DNA of 64,000 bases from Staphylotrichum longicolle (Eukaryota > Ascomycota > Sordariomycetes > Sordariales > Chaetomiaceae): assembly GCA_019096155.1 (NCBI GenBank), contig JAHCVI010000002.1, forward strand, positions 124,001 to 188,000. Direction: 5' to 3'. Positions 36,327 through 47,564 of this stretch are shown here, piece by piece. Made by a program: the position numbers and the translations under genes. Every line of letters begins with the position of its first letter. The first letter of the stretch is position 1. The notes below the pieces were generated by a model. The model ran no database searches, was not told where the DNA came from, and saw only the letters and a list, made by a program, of their open reading frames with translations.

Positions 36327-38812
36327 ATGGCGAGGAGAAAGAAGAGCGGCGCGCCCAAGCCACCTCAGTCGACAGCTTCGACGTCAACGTCAATGACTGC
36401 ACAAGGTGCCGATGCCAAAGGCCTTGCTCAGGCAAAGCCGGCCGCCGTTGCGGCTCCCGTGATCCAGGAAATCGATACTAGACCGGAGACTTCGTAAGCC
36501 ATATCCAACCCTGCCGTCTGCCTTGCTGAAATCATAGAGCTCACCATAAGTTTCTGAACCGCAGCCCCTATGGCAGCCCCGCCTGCACCATCCCCTTTGC
36601 CAGCCCACTCACATTGCCGCTGGACATTCTCAAGAAGAGTCCAAAGCTCCATGCCGCCTACGAGAGCCGGCTTCCGGAGCTCCCAGTCATCCCCGAAGAC
36701 GTGGGCCATGTCCTCGTTCACTACCTCCACACCGGCACGTACGGGTCGCTCAAGCCGAAACCCACCGACACCATGTCGAAGCAGATCTGCGAGCTCAAGA
36801 CGAGCATACAAGCATATGCCGCCGCAAGGGCTTACGAACTCCCAGAGTTGATGCGCCTGGCCGAGGCCAAGATCGACAAATACGGCCAGGGGCTGCCCCT
36901 GCCGGCTCTGCTCGAAGTAGCCCGCGACGCCTACCCGACGTTGACCGAGGGGGACGATTGGTTCCTCGAGTACCTCAGGTCGCGCATCCGCCCGCACCTG
37001 AAGGACCCAAAATCGCTACTCGGGTCAAACCTGCTCGACCAAATCAGCAGCATCCTCTCGCCAAACCGGGTGCTTCTCAGGACCGTTCTGGAACTGTTCT
37101 GTGAGAGGATCGTTGTGCGGCCAGAATCCGTCACCTCCCCAGCCGCGAGCACGATTGCGAGTCCAATCACGAGTCCGGGCAGTTCCAGGTCCGCTTCACC
37201 TCTCCCCCCAGCGTCACCTCTGTCGCTGCTCGAGATGAGGTCGAGATCCATCCTCGGAGACGAGTTTACGCCCCTTCGGAAACCCGTCAAGGCGACGCCG
37301 TGGCCATCGCCCGATAACATGTCGGAGGCATCTTGGGCTAGATCAATGTCGCCCGAGCCAGTTCTCCCAGAACCAGCACCACCGCAATTCGAGGCGAAGC
37401 CGGTGCCGGAACCTGTTCCAGCGCCCCCACCGTTTGTGGACCTGGGGCCCGTCATTCTCGACGTCGTGCCTCCGCCGGGCCCATCAATCGAGACCCGTAG
37501 TGTGGTTGAGCCCGAGATCAAGCCCACTCCTGAACCGGGGGTCAAGATCGCCGCTGAGCCCGAGACCAAGCTCGAGACCGAGACTGAGACCAAAGTCGAG
37601 GACGCGCCCAAAATTGAAGTCTCCGTTGCACCCGTTGCGCCAGAGACTGAGGCTCCGGCCGAGATCGAGACCACGGCTACCGACGAGCCCGAGATCAAGC
37701 CAGAAATCGAGAACACTCCTGTCCCGACCCCAGTGGTCCGCCGCGAGAGGAAGGATTCGGGCAAGGGAATTGATTTGGAGCCCCTCCCCAAGGAGCTTGA
37801 GACCATTCCCGAACTCATCCCTGAGCTGGAATCGGAGTTCACCCCTCAACCCCAAACTCACCGACCCGTCCTCCGGGAAGCTGACTCGGGATTCTGGGAG
37901 GCACCTGATGTCGAGGTTGGGAAGGAGCCCGCCCCTTCTCTCGTGGAGCTCGAGCCTGTGACTGTGTCCATTCCTGAGACTTCCCACGAGGTGCAGTCAG
38001 TTACTGACGCGAAAGACATGCTCGGCGTTGACACCCGCGATTTTGCTTGTTCCGACGCGCAAGTTGAGACCAAGACAGATAAAAACGTCGAGGCCGACTC
38101 TCGGGTTGACAAGCAACCGGTCCTCATGCTACCCCCGGCAGAAGACCCAGTCTCTGATACTGCAGCCGAACTTCTGCCCACGAATGCTCCCGAGTCGAAG
38201 GCCGATCTGGAACCCCTACCGATCCAGTCGGTAGAGGAGGTCCCGGAAAGGCTTGCCGATACGGCAGAGCTTATCGTGCCCGAGATTACCCGGGTTGAGG
38301 AAACGCCAGAGGAGACCCAGAGCAAGGAGGCCGAGGCACAGCCGGAGACAGAGAAGGTAGAGCCGTTGCCTAGATGTTCAGAACAAGAGTCATTGCTAAC
38401 CATTCGGCAGGTACAGCAGGAGACCGTCGAGCCTAAAGCGGTGGCGAAGCCCGAGCCCGAGCCCACGGACGACCCGTCGGACCCCGTCCATCTTTCCGAC
38501 GCTGCTCAGCCCGCTGGGTCCGTTGAGCCCAAGACGGCTCAGCCCAGCGTCGAGCCGGGGCCGAAGCCCGCTGGGAAGGCCGAGGTTCAACGCGCCAACA
38601 CTGACTCCGCCCTCTACTCCGCTATCCGGGTCCCTGACTCCGCCAAGTCCCCGGCGGTTCTCAGTGCAAAGCCTGCGCCGGAGCAAGAGGGTGCAAAGAC
38701 TGAGACCGATGCGGCTGGTGTCCAGCCCTGCAGCACTCAGGTGAGGCAGCGGGGCTGGAAGAAGCGCTTCTTGAGCCTCCGATACCCGGTCCTCTTTGGC
38801 CGCGGTATGTGA
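36327..38812 (+). CDS. BTB/POZ-like protein with long Pro/Glu-rich disordered tail
   Basis: Two exons (36327-36493, 36565-38812) give 804 residues. After a basic, low-complexity N-terminus (MARRKKSGAPKPPQS), a BTB/POZ-like fold follows. It contains IPFASPLTLPLDILKKSP, ESRLPELPVIPEDVGHVLVH and YLHTGTYGSL, the last being the typical end of the BTB core. A helical BACK-like part follows (YAAARAYELPELMRLAEAKI, GDDWFLEYLRSRI). From about residue 245 the chain is Pro/Glu/Thr-rich and disordered with many acidic E-P-E motifs, ending in a basic segment (GWKKRFLSLRYPVLFGRG). The start has a strong GCCATGG context; an in-frame ATG at 36225 would add a hydrophobic segment but has weaker context. It could act as a scaffold or adaptor, which is inference. 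Confidence 0.8.
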
Positions 38813-40272
38813 CTCGCTCGGCCCGCGCCCGCGGTGGCAAGTATCATCAGTGTGTCGGCACCGACGGGCGACAGGGGTCGCAGCAACACGGCGACAACCA
38901 CGACACACGACCCCCAAATGCAAGAACCCTGTACAGTCTCCTTTGTCGACATGAGTCACGACTCTCCTTCATCTTCGTCTTCGCCTTCTTCGCCTTCGGC
39001 TTTATCTTCGGTTTCGCTGGTCTCTGGCCTCTGGCTGGGACTCGCACTGGCATTCACTTCATCTGGCTGTTCGTCATCGGCTTCGAGCTCTGACGGCACG
39101 GCATTGGATTGGGCATTGTTGGGCTCCCTGGTGTTTCAACTCTTCTTCTTCTGGACTGTTGTCTGGCAAGAGCTTTGCGGCTTCTTGCGCAGACAACTGG
39201 GCAACATATCTGGGTACTGGGCTTGGGGATGGTTGCGGGCTCGGGGCTGGTATAGGAACTGGACACCAAATTGGAAATGGGTTTGGGGTTGGAACTCGGG
39301 TAGATGGTCACTCGCTCGGCCGTGGAAGCATGGGAACACGGCGTCATCGTTTCGGAGACTGGGCTAGACTGCTCTGGTAGAAGGGCGAGGTAGCATTAGT
39401 AGGATGAACATGGGCGGCTTTTTGGCTTATAACATTGCTGGAACCAAGTGCTGAAGTGTGATTGTGACTAAAGTCCTTGATAATTATGAGTACTGATTGC
39501 TTGACTTTGCAGGTTAGAACAACGACTGTCAGTATTCAAACTCTAGTGCAACCTTAAAAGTAATCATGATTCTGGCCTGAGTTTCTAGAGCCAAAGACGT
39601 AATGCTACAAATAAACATTGAAGTTACACCATCAACTAATGCCCAAACGCTCCAAGAGAAATAAGACCCAGTCTGGTTAGATCGAGCCAACTCTGGTGAG
39701 AAAGGACGGGTGCAATTGTGTGTCCCTGAGTTTAATCAGAGCTGAGCAAGGCCGTGTCTGGTTACACAAGCCACCGACCCAATTTCCGGACTGCATCAAA
39801 ACGCACAGGCTCCTGGGTGAGCATGTTAGTCCGAGCCAGCAGGGGGCTCTTCACAGCGAGGAGCCGTGCCGCATGTCGACTCAACCAATTGCTTTGCAAG
39901 GAAGGCATGCAGTGATCCGAGCATACATATCCCGCAGGCAATACATCTGCGCGGTTCCATTGTTGGTCAGCGCCCAAGTCCTGATCCGGACATTCACACT
40001 GAAGAGAGAAGGTAAGCTGATGGTTGATGGCAAGCGACAGCCCTTGCTGGTGCGGTTCAACCAATGCCGGGAGAGACCAGGACGGGAAGAGTCGAGCGAA
40101 ACGATGCAACCTCGTGCCGCGACTGTCCAAAACCGTCGGATGCCTGGCGCCTTGTGAATGGGTGTAGTCACGGGTGACTTTGAGCATAAGAACCCACAAA
40201 CCCTCGGCCATCGATCGCCTCCTTTTCCACAACGACTGTGAATCGAGCCATTTTGAAAAAGAAGCAGTCACA
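38813..40272. other. Intergenic region
   Basis: No called gene. Just after the BTB-like stop, plus-strand frames at 38809-39367 encode hydrophobic or Ser/Trp-rich peptides, and GTATGT overlaps the stop codon, so an alternative spliced end is possible. From 39370 to 40270 the sequence is AT-richer and featureless. Confidence 0.4.
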
Positions 40273-40957
40273 ATGAAGTCGACTTTTCTTGCACCGCTTT
40301 TCTGCACCCTGATGCTGGTGGGTTTCGGGCTTTCAGATGGCAATAAGAAGGGTCCGAAAGCGCCGGGTCTCACCTTTCTTTACACGGTCAACATCACCGG
40401 CGGCGAGTTCTATAACACCGGGCCCGGACCCCGCGGGACTCGCCTCATTGTGCCCATCCTAAAGGGGAACTTTGCTGGACCCAAGCTCAAGGGTAGGTCC
40501 GTCCCGGCACCGTGTCGAGCCCTGCGCTCCGAGGTTTCCCCTAGGCCCCCTCGACGTGACAAAGGCCATCTCTCGGGTCCAGCCTCACTGACACGTCTCC
40601 AGGTACGGTCGTGCCGATGGGAGGTGACTGGGCGTTGACAGACGCCACCAACGTCAATGGGTCCCTCACGGTTGATGTCCGGCAAACCTTCAAGACGGAC
40701 GACGGGGCAATCATCCAGGTGTTTGAGAGGGGCCAGCTCCAACCGGATGGTAGGGCTTTTGTTCGACTCGGATACGAAACAGGCCACCCAAAGTACTATT
40801 GGCTCAACTCGGTTGTGGCTCTGGGCATCATCAGTTCGGTAGGGGCGAGTGACATCAGTATCGACACCTGGCAAGTCAGTACAAATCTTTTTAGCACCCG
40901 TTCATTGGATTGTTTTGAAGCGCGGCTGACAACGTCTTACAGATGACGGCGCCGTGA
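40273..40957 (+). CDS. Secreted DUF3237 family protein
   Basis: Three exons (40273-40492, 40603-40874, 40943-40957) give 168 residues; the last exon holds only five codons including the stop. The N-terminus is a signal peptide (MKSTFLAPLFCTLMLVGFGL). The mature part matches the DUF3237 pattern: a first strand (TFLYTVNITGGEFYNTGPGP), GTRLIVPILKGNFAGPKLKG, VPMGGDWAL, DVRQTFKTDDGAIIQVFERG and a closing GASDISIDTWQ-MTAP. DUF3237 proteins form a beta-barrel with unknown function; many fungal ones are secreted. Introns are phase-consistent and the first one restores LKGTVVPMGGDW. No neighbour suggests a role. Confidence 0.82.
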
Positions 40958-42156
40958 CGGATATGGACGACATGGGCGAGAGCCTCCTGGGATCGAAGAG
41001 GAGCTTATTAGCAGCCACCATCAGATGCCACATATTGAGGCTGTTTTCGAATTGTTATGGTGCAGTGTGCGTGTGTCATGACCCGGGATGTCGTTGAAAT
41101 CCCGTGGTTTGCTGGTGTGCTCCACACGGCCGAAGGCGAACGGCGGAAGTCTGGAGCCGGACCGATCGTAAACAATTAGAGTGGCTGTCCGCATGGTCAG
41201 CGCAATCCTCTCTTTCACTTTCACCAGTTCCCCGGTTCGGACCGAGGTCAACATTCGCGACCCATCTGGAAGCCATTCTCCTGGCCATTGTGTTAATTAC
41301 GTATCGGTTCTTCCCGGAATGGTCCGGGTCTCATGTGAGGCGGCCTTGCTTTAGTCCCGGGTCCAGACTGGAAGCCAATTGAAGCCAGATCCTCCCGGCT
41401 TGCGCCGGACCTCCTCCCGGGCCAAGCCCGCCCAGATCCCGAACGGAAACGTCGAAGCGAATCGAAGTCACCAGATCAGAAATGTGCCGATTGGCCCGTT
41501 CTCACAAGAACAACCTCAGTCCCTCCTGAGTCGTGATTTGGAGATCCCCAAAGCAGGCGTGTCTGGACAGGTGCTCTGGACAGACCAGGGTGCGATTTTG
41601 AGATGCGAGAGCCGCGACAGGGTCACAAGGGAGAGAAAGACGCCCAGCACCGCGAAACAGTGGCCCGCCGTGACGTAAATTCCAGCACGCTTGCGGTGCC
41701 CGAAACGGCAGTTTGACCCCACCTTGCCCACTTCTCGTTTGTGCCCCGCCAGACACTGGCCCCACCAGAGAGAAGCAGCAACAGCAACTGCAGCATGGAG
41801 CTTTTCGTTCTGTTGAGCTTCAGGGACATCCGACCCCGCACCTGCTCATCCCGCACATCCCACCATCCCACTTCTCAGCCCAGGTGCCTGTCCCTCCACG
41901 CGCCCAAGTGGTTATCAGAGCTGCGTCATACAAATCCCTCACCGGCGGCGGCAGATAGTTTGTGCGAGACTGAGCATTGTTTTTCCTTTCTCTTCCAAAC
42001 AGACCCGACCTTGCGTGTTTTGGGCACCTCTAGCTTTGTGAGCATTTCCTACGCTTGAACCACGGCCACTTTCTTCCCCCCTCACCTAAATTTACCCCGC
42101 CATCGCAACTCGACTCGACTTTTTGTTCGCCAACAACCATCACAACCACCACCACA
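40958..42156. other. Intergenic region and aldolase promoter
   Basis: No gene seen. The last 450 bases before 42157 become pyrimidine-rich with many CACC and CAACAACC motifs, as is common before strongly expressed fungal housekeeping genes. Confidence 0.45.
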
Positions 42157-44117
42157 ATGGGTCTTCTCGAGGTGCGTGCCGCGTCAATGCCTCGGCCCGG
42201 GCCGCCGTCCCTTATGCACGCTTTGATAAACAATGTTCTCTGACCGTGACCCTGCATCCAGGAACTCAACCTGCCCGTCGGCGTCATCTACGGTACGGAC
42301 CCCTCTCGCCGAGATCGGAGAAATTGAAATTGACCATGGAACAGGCGACGATGTGCTGAAGCTCTTCACCTACGCCCGCGAGAAGGGTTTCGCCATCCCC
42401 GCCGTCAACGTCACCTCCAGCAGCACTGTTGTCGCTGCTCTCGAGGCTGCCCGCGACGCCAAGGCTCCCATCATGTACGACGCCTGCTGCCTCCCTGCGC
42501 GGTTGACTTTCGGGGCAACATGTTGACAAGCTGTGGTCTAGCCTGCAAACGAGCCAGGGTGGTGCGGCCTACTTTGCCGGCAAGGGCATCAAGAACAGCG
42601 CTGAGAAGCAGGAGGCGTCTGTCGGTGGTGCCATCGCTGCCGCCCACTACATCCGCTCCGTCGCTCCCCTGTACGGCATCCCCGTCGTCCGTAAGTTTTC
42701 TTCCGTCCCTCGTCGCTCGCTCCCGTGCTGAGACTCTGCGGCAGTTCACACCGACCACTGCGCCAAGAAGCTCCTCCCCTGGCTCGATGGCATGATCGAG
42801 GAGGACGAGAAGTTCTTCAAGCAGAACGGCATCCCCCTCTTCTCCTCGCACATGATTGATCTGGTATGGCTTTTCTCCATTCCTTCAGTGCTACTTCTCA
42901 TGCTAACGTCACCAGTCTGGTATGCTCCCTAACCCGCTTGGTTGCGCTTATGCACCACCCACGTGGCTTCCGTGGCCTCCGCCACACAGCCCTCTGTCTG
43001 GACAACGCTCACATAATGGCATATAGAGGAGGCCGTCGACGAGAACATCGAGACATGCGTCTCCTACCTCAAGAGGATGGCGCCCATGAAGCAGTGGCTC
43101 GAGATGGAGATTGGCATCACCGTACGGCAGATCCTTGTGCAAACGAGCCTTTTTAGAGCGGATATGAATGCTAACAGGTACTACAGGGTGGTGAGGAGGA
43201 CGGTGTCGACAACACTGGCGTAAGCTCTGATCAACTGACTTTGCCCATCTGTCGTCTTCCTTTCTAACAAACCGCCCCAGGTCGACAATGCCTCTCTTTA
43301 TACCCAGTAAGTTTTCGGTTTTGTATGCATCAGCAGACGCGCAACAAGTACTGACATGTGGATAGGCCCGAGGACATCTGGCAGATGTGGGTTCTCTGTT
43401 CCCCGGGCGCCTGACAACATACTAATCCCCCCTCGCAGCGAGCAAGCTTTCCGCCCGATTTCCAAGTACTTCTCGATCGCTGCCGGTTTCGGGTATTAAA
43501 CTCCGCTCCCCATCTCGATTACACACGTGCTGACGACTTGGTAGTAACGTCCACGGCGTCTACGCCCCCGGCAACGTCCGCCTCCACCCCGAGCTGCTTG
43601 GCAAGCACCAGGCCTTCGTCTCGGAGAAGCTCGGTGGCCAGGACAAGAAGCCTGGTAAGTTGATTTGTCTGTCCGAGAGACCCAAGAGTGCGCGCTGACG
43701 GTGCCAAGTCTTCTTCGTCTTCCACGGTGGTTCCGGCTCGAGCAAGCAGGAGTACCTCGACGCCATCAGCGTGGGAACCCCTTAGCCCTGTTCGCCTGGC
43801 TCGCAAGACTGACATTTCATAGCACGGTGTGGTCAAGGTCAACGTCGACACCGACCTGCAGTGGGCGTACTTGACCGGTATCCGGTAAGCTATCTCGTAG
43901 GGCGGACGGTGAGGCTGCTTCCGCTGACATGAAATCCAGTGACTACGTCACCAAGAACATCGACTACCTCAAGACCCAGGTCGGCAACCCCGAGGGTCCC
44001 AACAAGCCCAACAAGAAGAAGTACGACCCCAGAGTCTGGGTTCGTGAGGGTGAGAAGACCATGTCGACCCGCGTGACGGAGTGCCTCAATGACTTCAAGA
44101 CTGCTGGAACCTTGTAA
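42157..44117 (+). CDS. fba: Fructose-bisphosphate aldolase, class II
   Basis: Zinc-dependent glycolytic and gluconeogenic enzyme that cleaves fructose-1,6-bisphosphate into DHAP and glyceraldehyde-3-phosphate in the cytosol. I assemble 15 exons: 42157-42171, 42262-42292, 42345-42474, 42542-42690, 42745-42863, 42916-42919, 43027-43121, 43187-43219, 43281-43306, 43366-43386, 43439-43492, 43545-43654, 43709-43770, 43823-43884 and 43940-44117. They sum to 362 codons plus stop, the expected length. Motifs are PAVNVTSSSTVVAALEAA, QTSQGGAAYFAGKG, the zinc-binding LHTDHCAKKLLPW, EIGITGGEEDG, SIAAGFGNVHGVY, VFHGGSGSS and HGVVKVNVDTDLQWAY. Exon 6 is only 4 nt and is needed to read IDLSEEAVDEN. Fourteen introns in a glycolytic gene is a lot for a filamentous fungus. 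Every junction uses GT-AG. Confidence 0.95.
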
Positions 44118-44605
44118 ACGGGTTAACGGATGAATGATGATATGGGCCGCGGCACATGGTCGACGGTACTGGCCGAACTGGGGCTTCCAGGCCCAGCATG
44201 TGAGCTTTCTAATGATAAACATGACGCTCATAAATCTGGCGACGAAGGGCCTCTCAGGCTCCTTCGTCTTAAGAAGATAGTTAGGGGCAAACCAAAATGT
44301 GAAACTTGACCCCCTCAATACTGGTCTTTGGATGTCCTGATTGTGAAGCAGAGCCCAGATAACACTCGATTGTACTGATACCATGTTAGATGCACGCTCG
44401 GTACAAAAGAGGGTTTGGAAGAAGATGTCCCCCCCCACCACCCTAGCTGGGTGAGTGGTCGCCGTCTATCATAAGCTGAAACTAATTATTTTGTCAAATG
44501 ATAAAGTCCAATTGATGTGTACCTGATCCTTGATCCGCTCTATGACCCCTTGAACCCCAGACGCCGCCGAACACTCTCGCTTGCTGACTCCGCATCTCTT
44601 TTTGC
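44118..44605. other. Intergenic region between convergent genes
   Basis: 3' regions of the aldolase and the DUF829 gene. No gene seen; short open frames are unsupported. Confidence 0.5.
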
Positions 44606-45508
44606 TCATTGCTTTGCCCTGTTAGAAGCGGCCTCCTTCCATGCGGCAGCGATAGCACCCCAGTACTGCTCAGGGTGCGCCCGCATGTGGCCAACATGCG
44701 GCGTGCCCTCGAAAAGCTCGGCCGACACGCTCCATCCCTTCTGGCGGGCATCGGCCGCATGCTTCTCAATGTCCTCCCAGAGGATGATATCGTCCTCCTT
44801 GGAGTAGAGGTACAGCCGCTTCGCGCTCGTCTCGGAGAGCCGGGGGTCGTTGACGGCGCCCGTGCTGAACTCGGCCGCGCTCGTCGCCCCGATCAGCCAG
44901 CCGAAGCCGTGCAGGCAGCCAAGGAACATGGCCGCCAGCGCCTGCGTCACGACGAACGGCCAGGGGAACCACCGGGCCGCGCCGAGCGCCATGGCGCGCG
45001 ACCAGGGGCCGACGTTGGGCAGGAAGTGGGTGCTTCCCGGGGTCGAGTCGCAAACGAGCATGTCGTGGTGGAAGCGTTGGCCGCCCGTGTGCTTGCTGTA
45101 GGCGTTCATGGTGGCGGCGCAGTTCATGCCGCCCGTGTTGGACATGACGTGCAGCAGGACCCTCTCGTCGCTCTTCTTCTCGGCCGAGTCTGGGTTCCTG
45201 AGCACCTCCGGGTAGACGGCCTCGAGGACGGGAACCATGGTCCGCGAGCGGGCCTCCAGGGTCTGGTAGAGCGCCTTGAGGATGGGCGAGAAGATGAGCA
45301 CGATCCGCGCGTGGGGGAACAGCTGCCGATAGCCCTCGACGTACTTGGCCACGTGCCGCGGGCGGGCATCGCCCCAGCCGTAGATGATGACGGTGGTGGG
45401 ATGGCTGGGGTCCTGACAGCTCGGCTCGCCTTCTTGTACGTAGACCTGGTTGCTGACTTTCTTGAACCCGAGCATGGAGGACTCGGCCTCGATCACCGCC
45501 TTGGACAT
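44606..45508 (-). CDS. DUF829 / PaxU (TMEM53-like) alpha/beta-hydrolase-fold protein
   Basis: Intronless 300-residue protein of the DUF829 family, which includes animal TMEM53 and fungal PaxU of indole-diterpene clusters; its activity is not established. Visible features are the strand TTVIIYGWGDARPRHVAKY (about residues 39-57) at the position of the first hydrolase strand, ARIVLIFSPI, then VLLHVMSNTGGMNCAATMNA at the nucleophile-elbow position. Further on are CDSTPGSTHFLPN, a hydrophobic stretch (FVVTQALAAMFLGCLHGFGW), RLYLYSKEDDIILWEDIEKH and the late histidine in TPHVGHMRAHPEQYW. I start at the ATG at 45508; the open frame continues upstream but without an ATG context that improves the protein. 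No diterpene-cluster gene is nearby, so a housekeeping role seems likelier. Confidence 0.87.
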   Translation of the reverse strand: MSKAVIEAESSMLGFKKVSNQVYVQEGEPSCQDPSHPTTVIIYGWGDARPRHVAKYVEGYRQLFPHARIVLIFSPILKALYQTLEARSRTMVPVLEAVYPEVLRNPDSAEKKSDERVLLHVMSNTGGMNCAATMNAYSKHTGGQRFHHDMLVCDSTPGSTHFLPNVGPWSRAMALGAARWFPWPFVVTQALAAMFLGCLHGFGWLIGATSAAEFSTGAVNDPRLSETSAKRLYLYSKEDDIILWEDIEKHAADARQKGWSVSAELFEGTPHVGHMRAHPEQYWGAIAAAWKEAASNRAKQ

Positions 45509-46052
45509 GGTGTGTGTGCGTGTGTGTGTTGGAAAGGGAGGTTGGGGATGGGTTCTGTTACTGTTGGCCGAAGTCAGGTATTTCAAAGGGACCTCCTTGG
45601 CCAAGTACCGGTTTCTTGTCCGCTGGTAGAAGACGTTTCGGCGATATATAGACCAGAATTTTGAAATAAGAAATCTGCACCTGTTTGAGGAAGGATTTTG
45701 TTGACAAGCTTTTACCCCTGACCCCTGACGACCCCGTACCCATGAAAAGATTCGAACCCCCACCAGCCTTGTGGGGGTAAGATTGAGGCTCCGCGGCATG
45801 TCAAAAGAAGCATGTGCTTGTGTTTTCCTGATCAGTAATGCCCTCGCCGATGGTAGGAGGTAGCCACTTCTCTGGTTGCTCTTACAACCCTCGCCGAGCG
45901 GCAAACTCAGATAGCCCCTTTTCAAGGTACAATCCTCGGTCCTTCCTAGTTTTCCAGGCACCTGCGGAATGTTAGGTGCTGTCCCAAGTCAACTACTTCC
46001 TGGAATCCACGCATGTGAGGCTGTCTGTCGGACTGTCTTCCACAAGTCAACT
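45509..46052. other. Intergenic region with isolated B-box-like motif
   Basis: No gene called. On the minus strand a tRNA B-box-like sequence (GGTTCGAATCT) occurs at 45748-45758 beside a short G/C-rich hairpin, but no acceptor stem or anticodon arm can be completed. Confidence 0.4.
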
Positions 46053-46141
46053 GGGCAATTGGTCTAGGGGTATGATTTTCGCTTCGCATCCTACAAGCTG
46101 CGCACTGTGAAAGGCCACCGGTTCGAATCCGGTATTGTCCA
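46053..46141 (+). tRNA. tRNA-Ala(CGC) with a 17-nt intron
   Basis: Acceptor stem GGGCAAT pairs with ATTGTCC, giving the G3:U70 wobble pair that marks alanine tRNAs, and the base at position 73 is A. The anticodon stem TTCGC/GTGAA (one G-T pair) encloses anticodon CGC at 46085-46087. A 17-nt intron (46089-46105) begins one base after the anticodon and contains GCG, complementary to it. The T arm is ACCGG-TTCGAAT-CCGGT. The D-arm region (TTGGTCTAGGGGTATGATT) resembles fungal proline tRNAs. A short T-run (46146-46149) follows as a weak Pol III terminator. Confidence 0.88.
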
Positions 46142-46466
46142 TTCGTTTTGCCGATTATTTTTGGGCAAATCCACCATTTTATCGTGGGAAACAGTGCGAG
46201 CTCCAGTTGGGGGGATCCCCAGTCGCTCTGCCTCTCCTGTGCTCAACAGCCGAGGTTCATGCTCAAGTGGGCCAACCTTGTCTCGGAACCTGATTACTCA
46301 ACCGCCAAGCCAAACCGAGTTACCGACCAAGACGCATTAACAGCCAGGACTCAGGAGTCTTGATGGTAGCAGCCAGCAATCGAAACTCATAGCACTATAC
46401 TGGTACCTACCCAACTCTGGTGTCCCGGCAGTCCGCGTTTGCTCCCTTTGATCAGCTCTGGTCAAT
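46142..46466. other. Intergenic region
   Basis: Between the tRNA and the thioesterase-like gene; no feature seen beyond the short T-run after the tRNA. Confidence 0.5.
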
Positions 46467-47564
46467 ATGGGTGGTCAAGGCACAAGCAATCCCATCTCCT
46501 TTTCAGAGGCGACCAAAGTCGAGCGTCTCGACTCGCACACCTACAGGGCGAATCTGGTCGACTCGTTCTGCATAGGAACCGGTAAGCTTACCTTCTGTTT
46601 CCTCGCTTAAGTAAGGCAGGCGAGACGCGAGACCTGACTGTTATCAACAGTGCCCAATGGAGGCTACGTCGCATCGTGTATTCTCACGGCAGCTGGCCTC
46701 CATCTCGCCCGTGCAGGGCAAAAGGACGTGTTGAACGCCCATTTTCAGTTTCTAAACCGCACCGAGATCGGACCGGCAATCATCGTCATTGAGGACGTCA
46801 AGCTCGGCCGACAACTCTCAACCTTACACGCCACACTTTACCAGCACGCGCTCTTGCCCCAGACACCATGGATCACACAGGGGTCGACACGCAAGGAGAT
46901 TGCCGTGTACTTGACCATGACGGATCTCGGCAGGGAAAACGGAGTCTCTCTGCCGACAGGATTTAGCATGGAGCACCCAGTCGCTGCGCCTCCCAGGCCT
47001 GACTTTGCTGCTCTCAAAGAAGACCGCGATGCCCATTGGTCTCGCTTTGACTTTCCGGGGGGCAGTCCTCTGAGTTACGCGCGGTGCCTGCGGAACTGCG
47101 TCTACTACGATCCCCGGGCCGGGCAGCCCACCCAGTCGGTCATTGACAAGTGGGTGCGGCTCGCCTCTGGGGAAAACTTCACGGCCGCCTCCTTGGGTTA
47201 CGTCGCCGACTGCTGGCCATACGTGGTCGAGGCCCAGCGGCCGTCCAAGAAGGAAGCTGAGGAGAAAAGCCGGCGGGGTGAGAGCGTCCCCTTCGCCCCT
47301 GGAACCAGGTTCTGGTACCCCACAGTGGTGCTCAACCTCGAGGTGAAAAAGGCGCTGCCGAAGGAGGGCGTGGAGTGGCTTCAGATGCGCGTCATGTCGA
47401 AGCAGATTAAGGACGGCAGGTTGGACCTCGAGGTGTTGCTTCTGGACGAGCACGGGGACTTGGTCGCGCTCAGCAACCACGTCAACTTGATCCTCGGAAG
47501 CGAAAGGAACACGGCCAAGAGGACAAGGGCGGACGCAGAGGAGAAACCGCAGAGCCACATCTAG
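46467..47564 (+). CDS. Thioesterase-like (double hot-dog) protein
   Basis: Two exons (46467-46581, 46651-47564) give 342 residues of the acyl-CoA thioesterase-like superfamily. The N-terminal hot-dog part has SFSEATKVERLDSHTYRANL, FCIGTVPNGGYVASCILTAA (the typical NGGY turn leading into the central helix), AHFQFLNRTEIGPAIIVIED and the strand QLSTLHATLYQ. The C-terminal half has a second hot-dog-like unit with DKWVRLASGENFTAASLGYV, FWYPTVVLNLEVKKALP and LEVLLLDEHGDLVALSNHV. Members of this group hydrolyse acyl-CoA or have no known substrate. The active-site residues are not diagnostic here, so I give no substrate. The intron is canonical (GTAAGC) and restores GTVPNGGY. There is no signal peptide and no obvious peroxisomal tail (ends QSHI). 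Confidence 0.83.

Noticed and set aside
36931..37842. 303-codon minus-strand Ser/Gly-rich frame
   Set aside because: It is antisense to the BTB-like gene's Pro/Glu-rich tail, whose codon bias keeps the opposite strand open.
44609..45664. 351-codon plus-strand frame
   Set aside because: It is antisense to the DUF829 gene, which has clear family motifs.
45700..45860. Possible tRNA on the minus strand
   Set aside because: Only a B-box-like GGTTCGAATCT is present; no acceptor stem, D arm or anticodon arm can be folded by eye.
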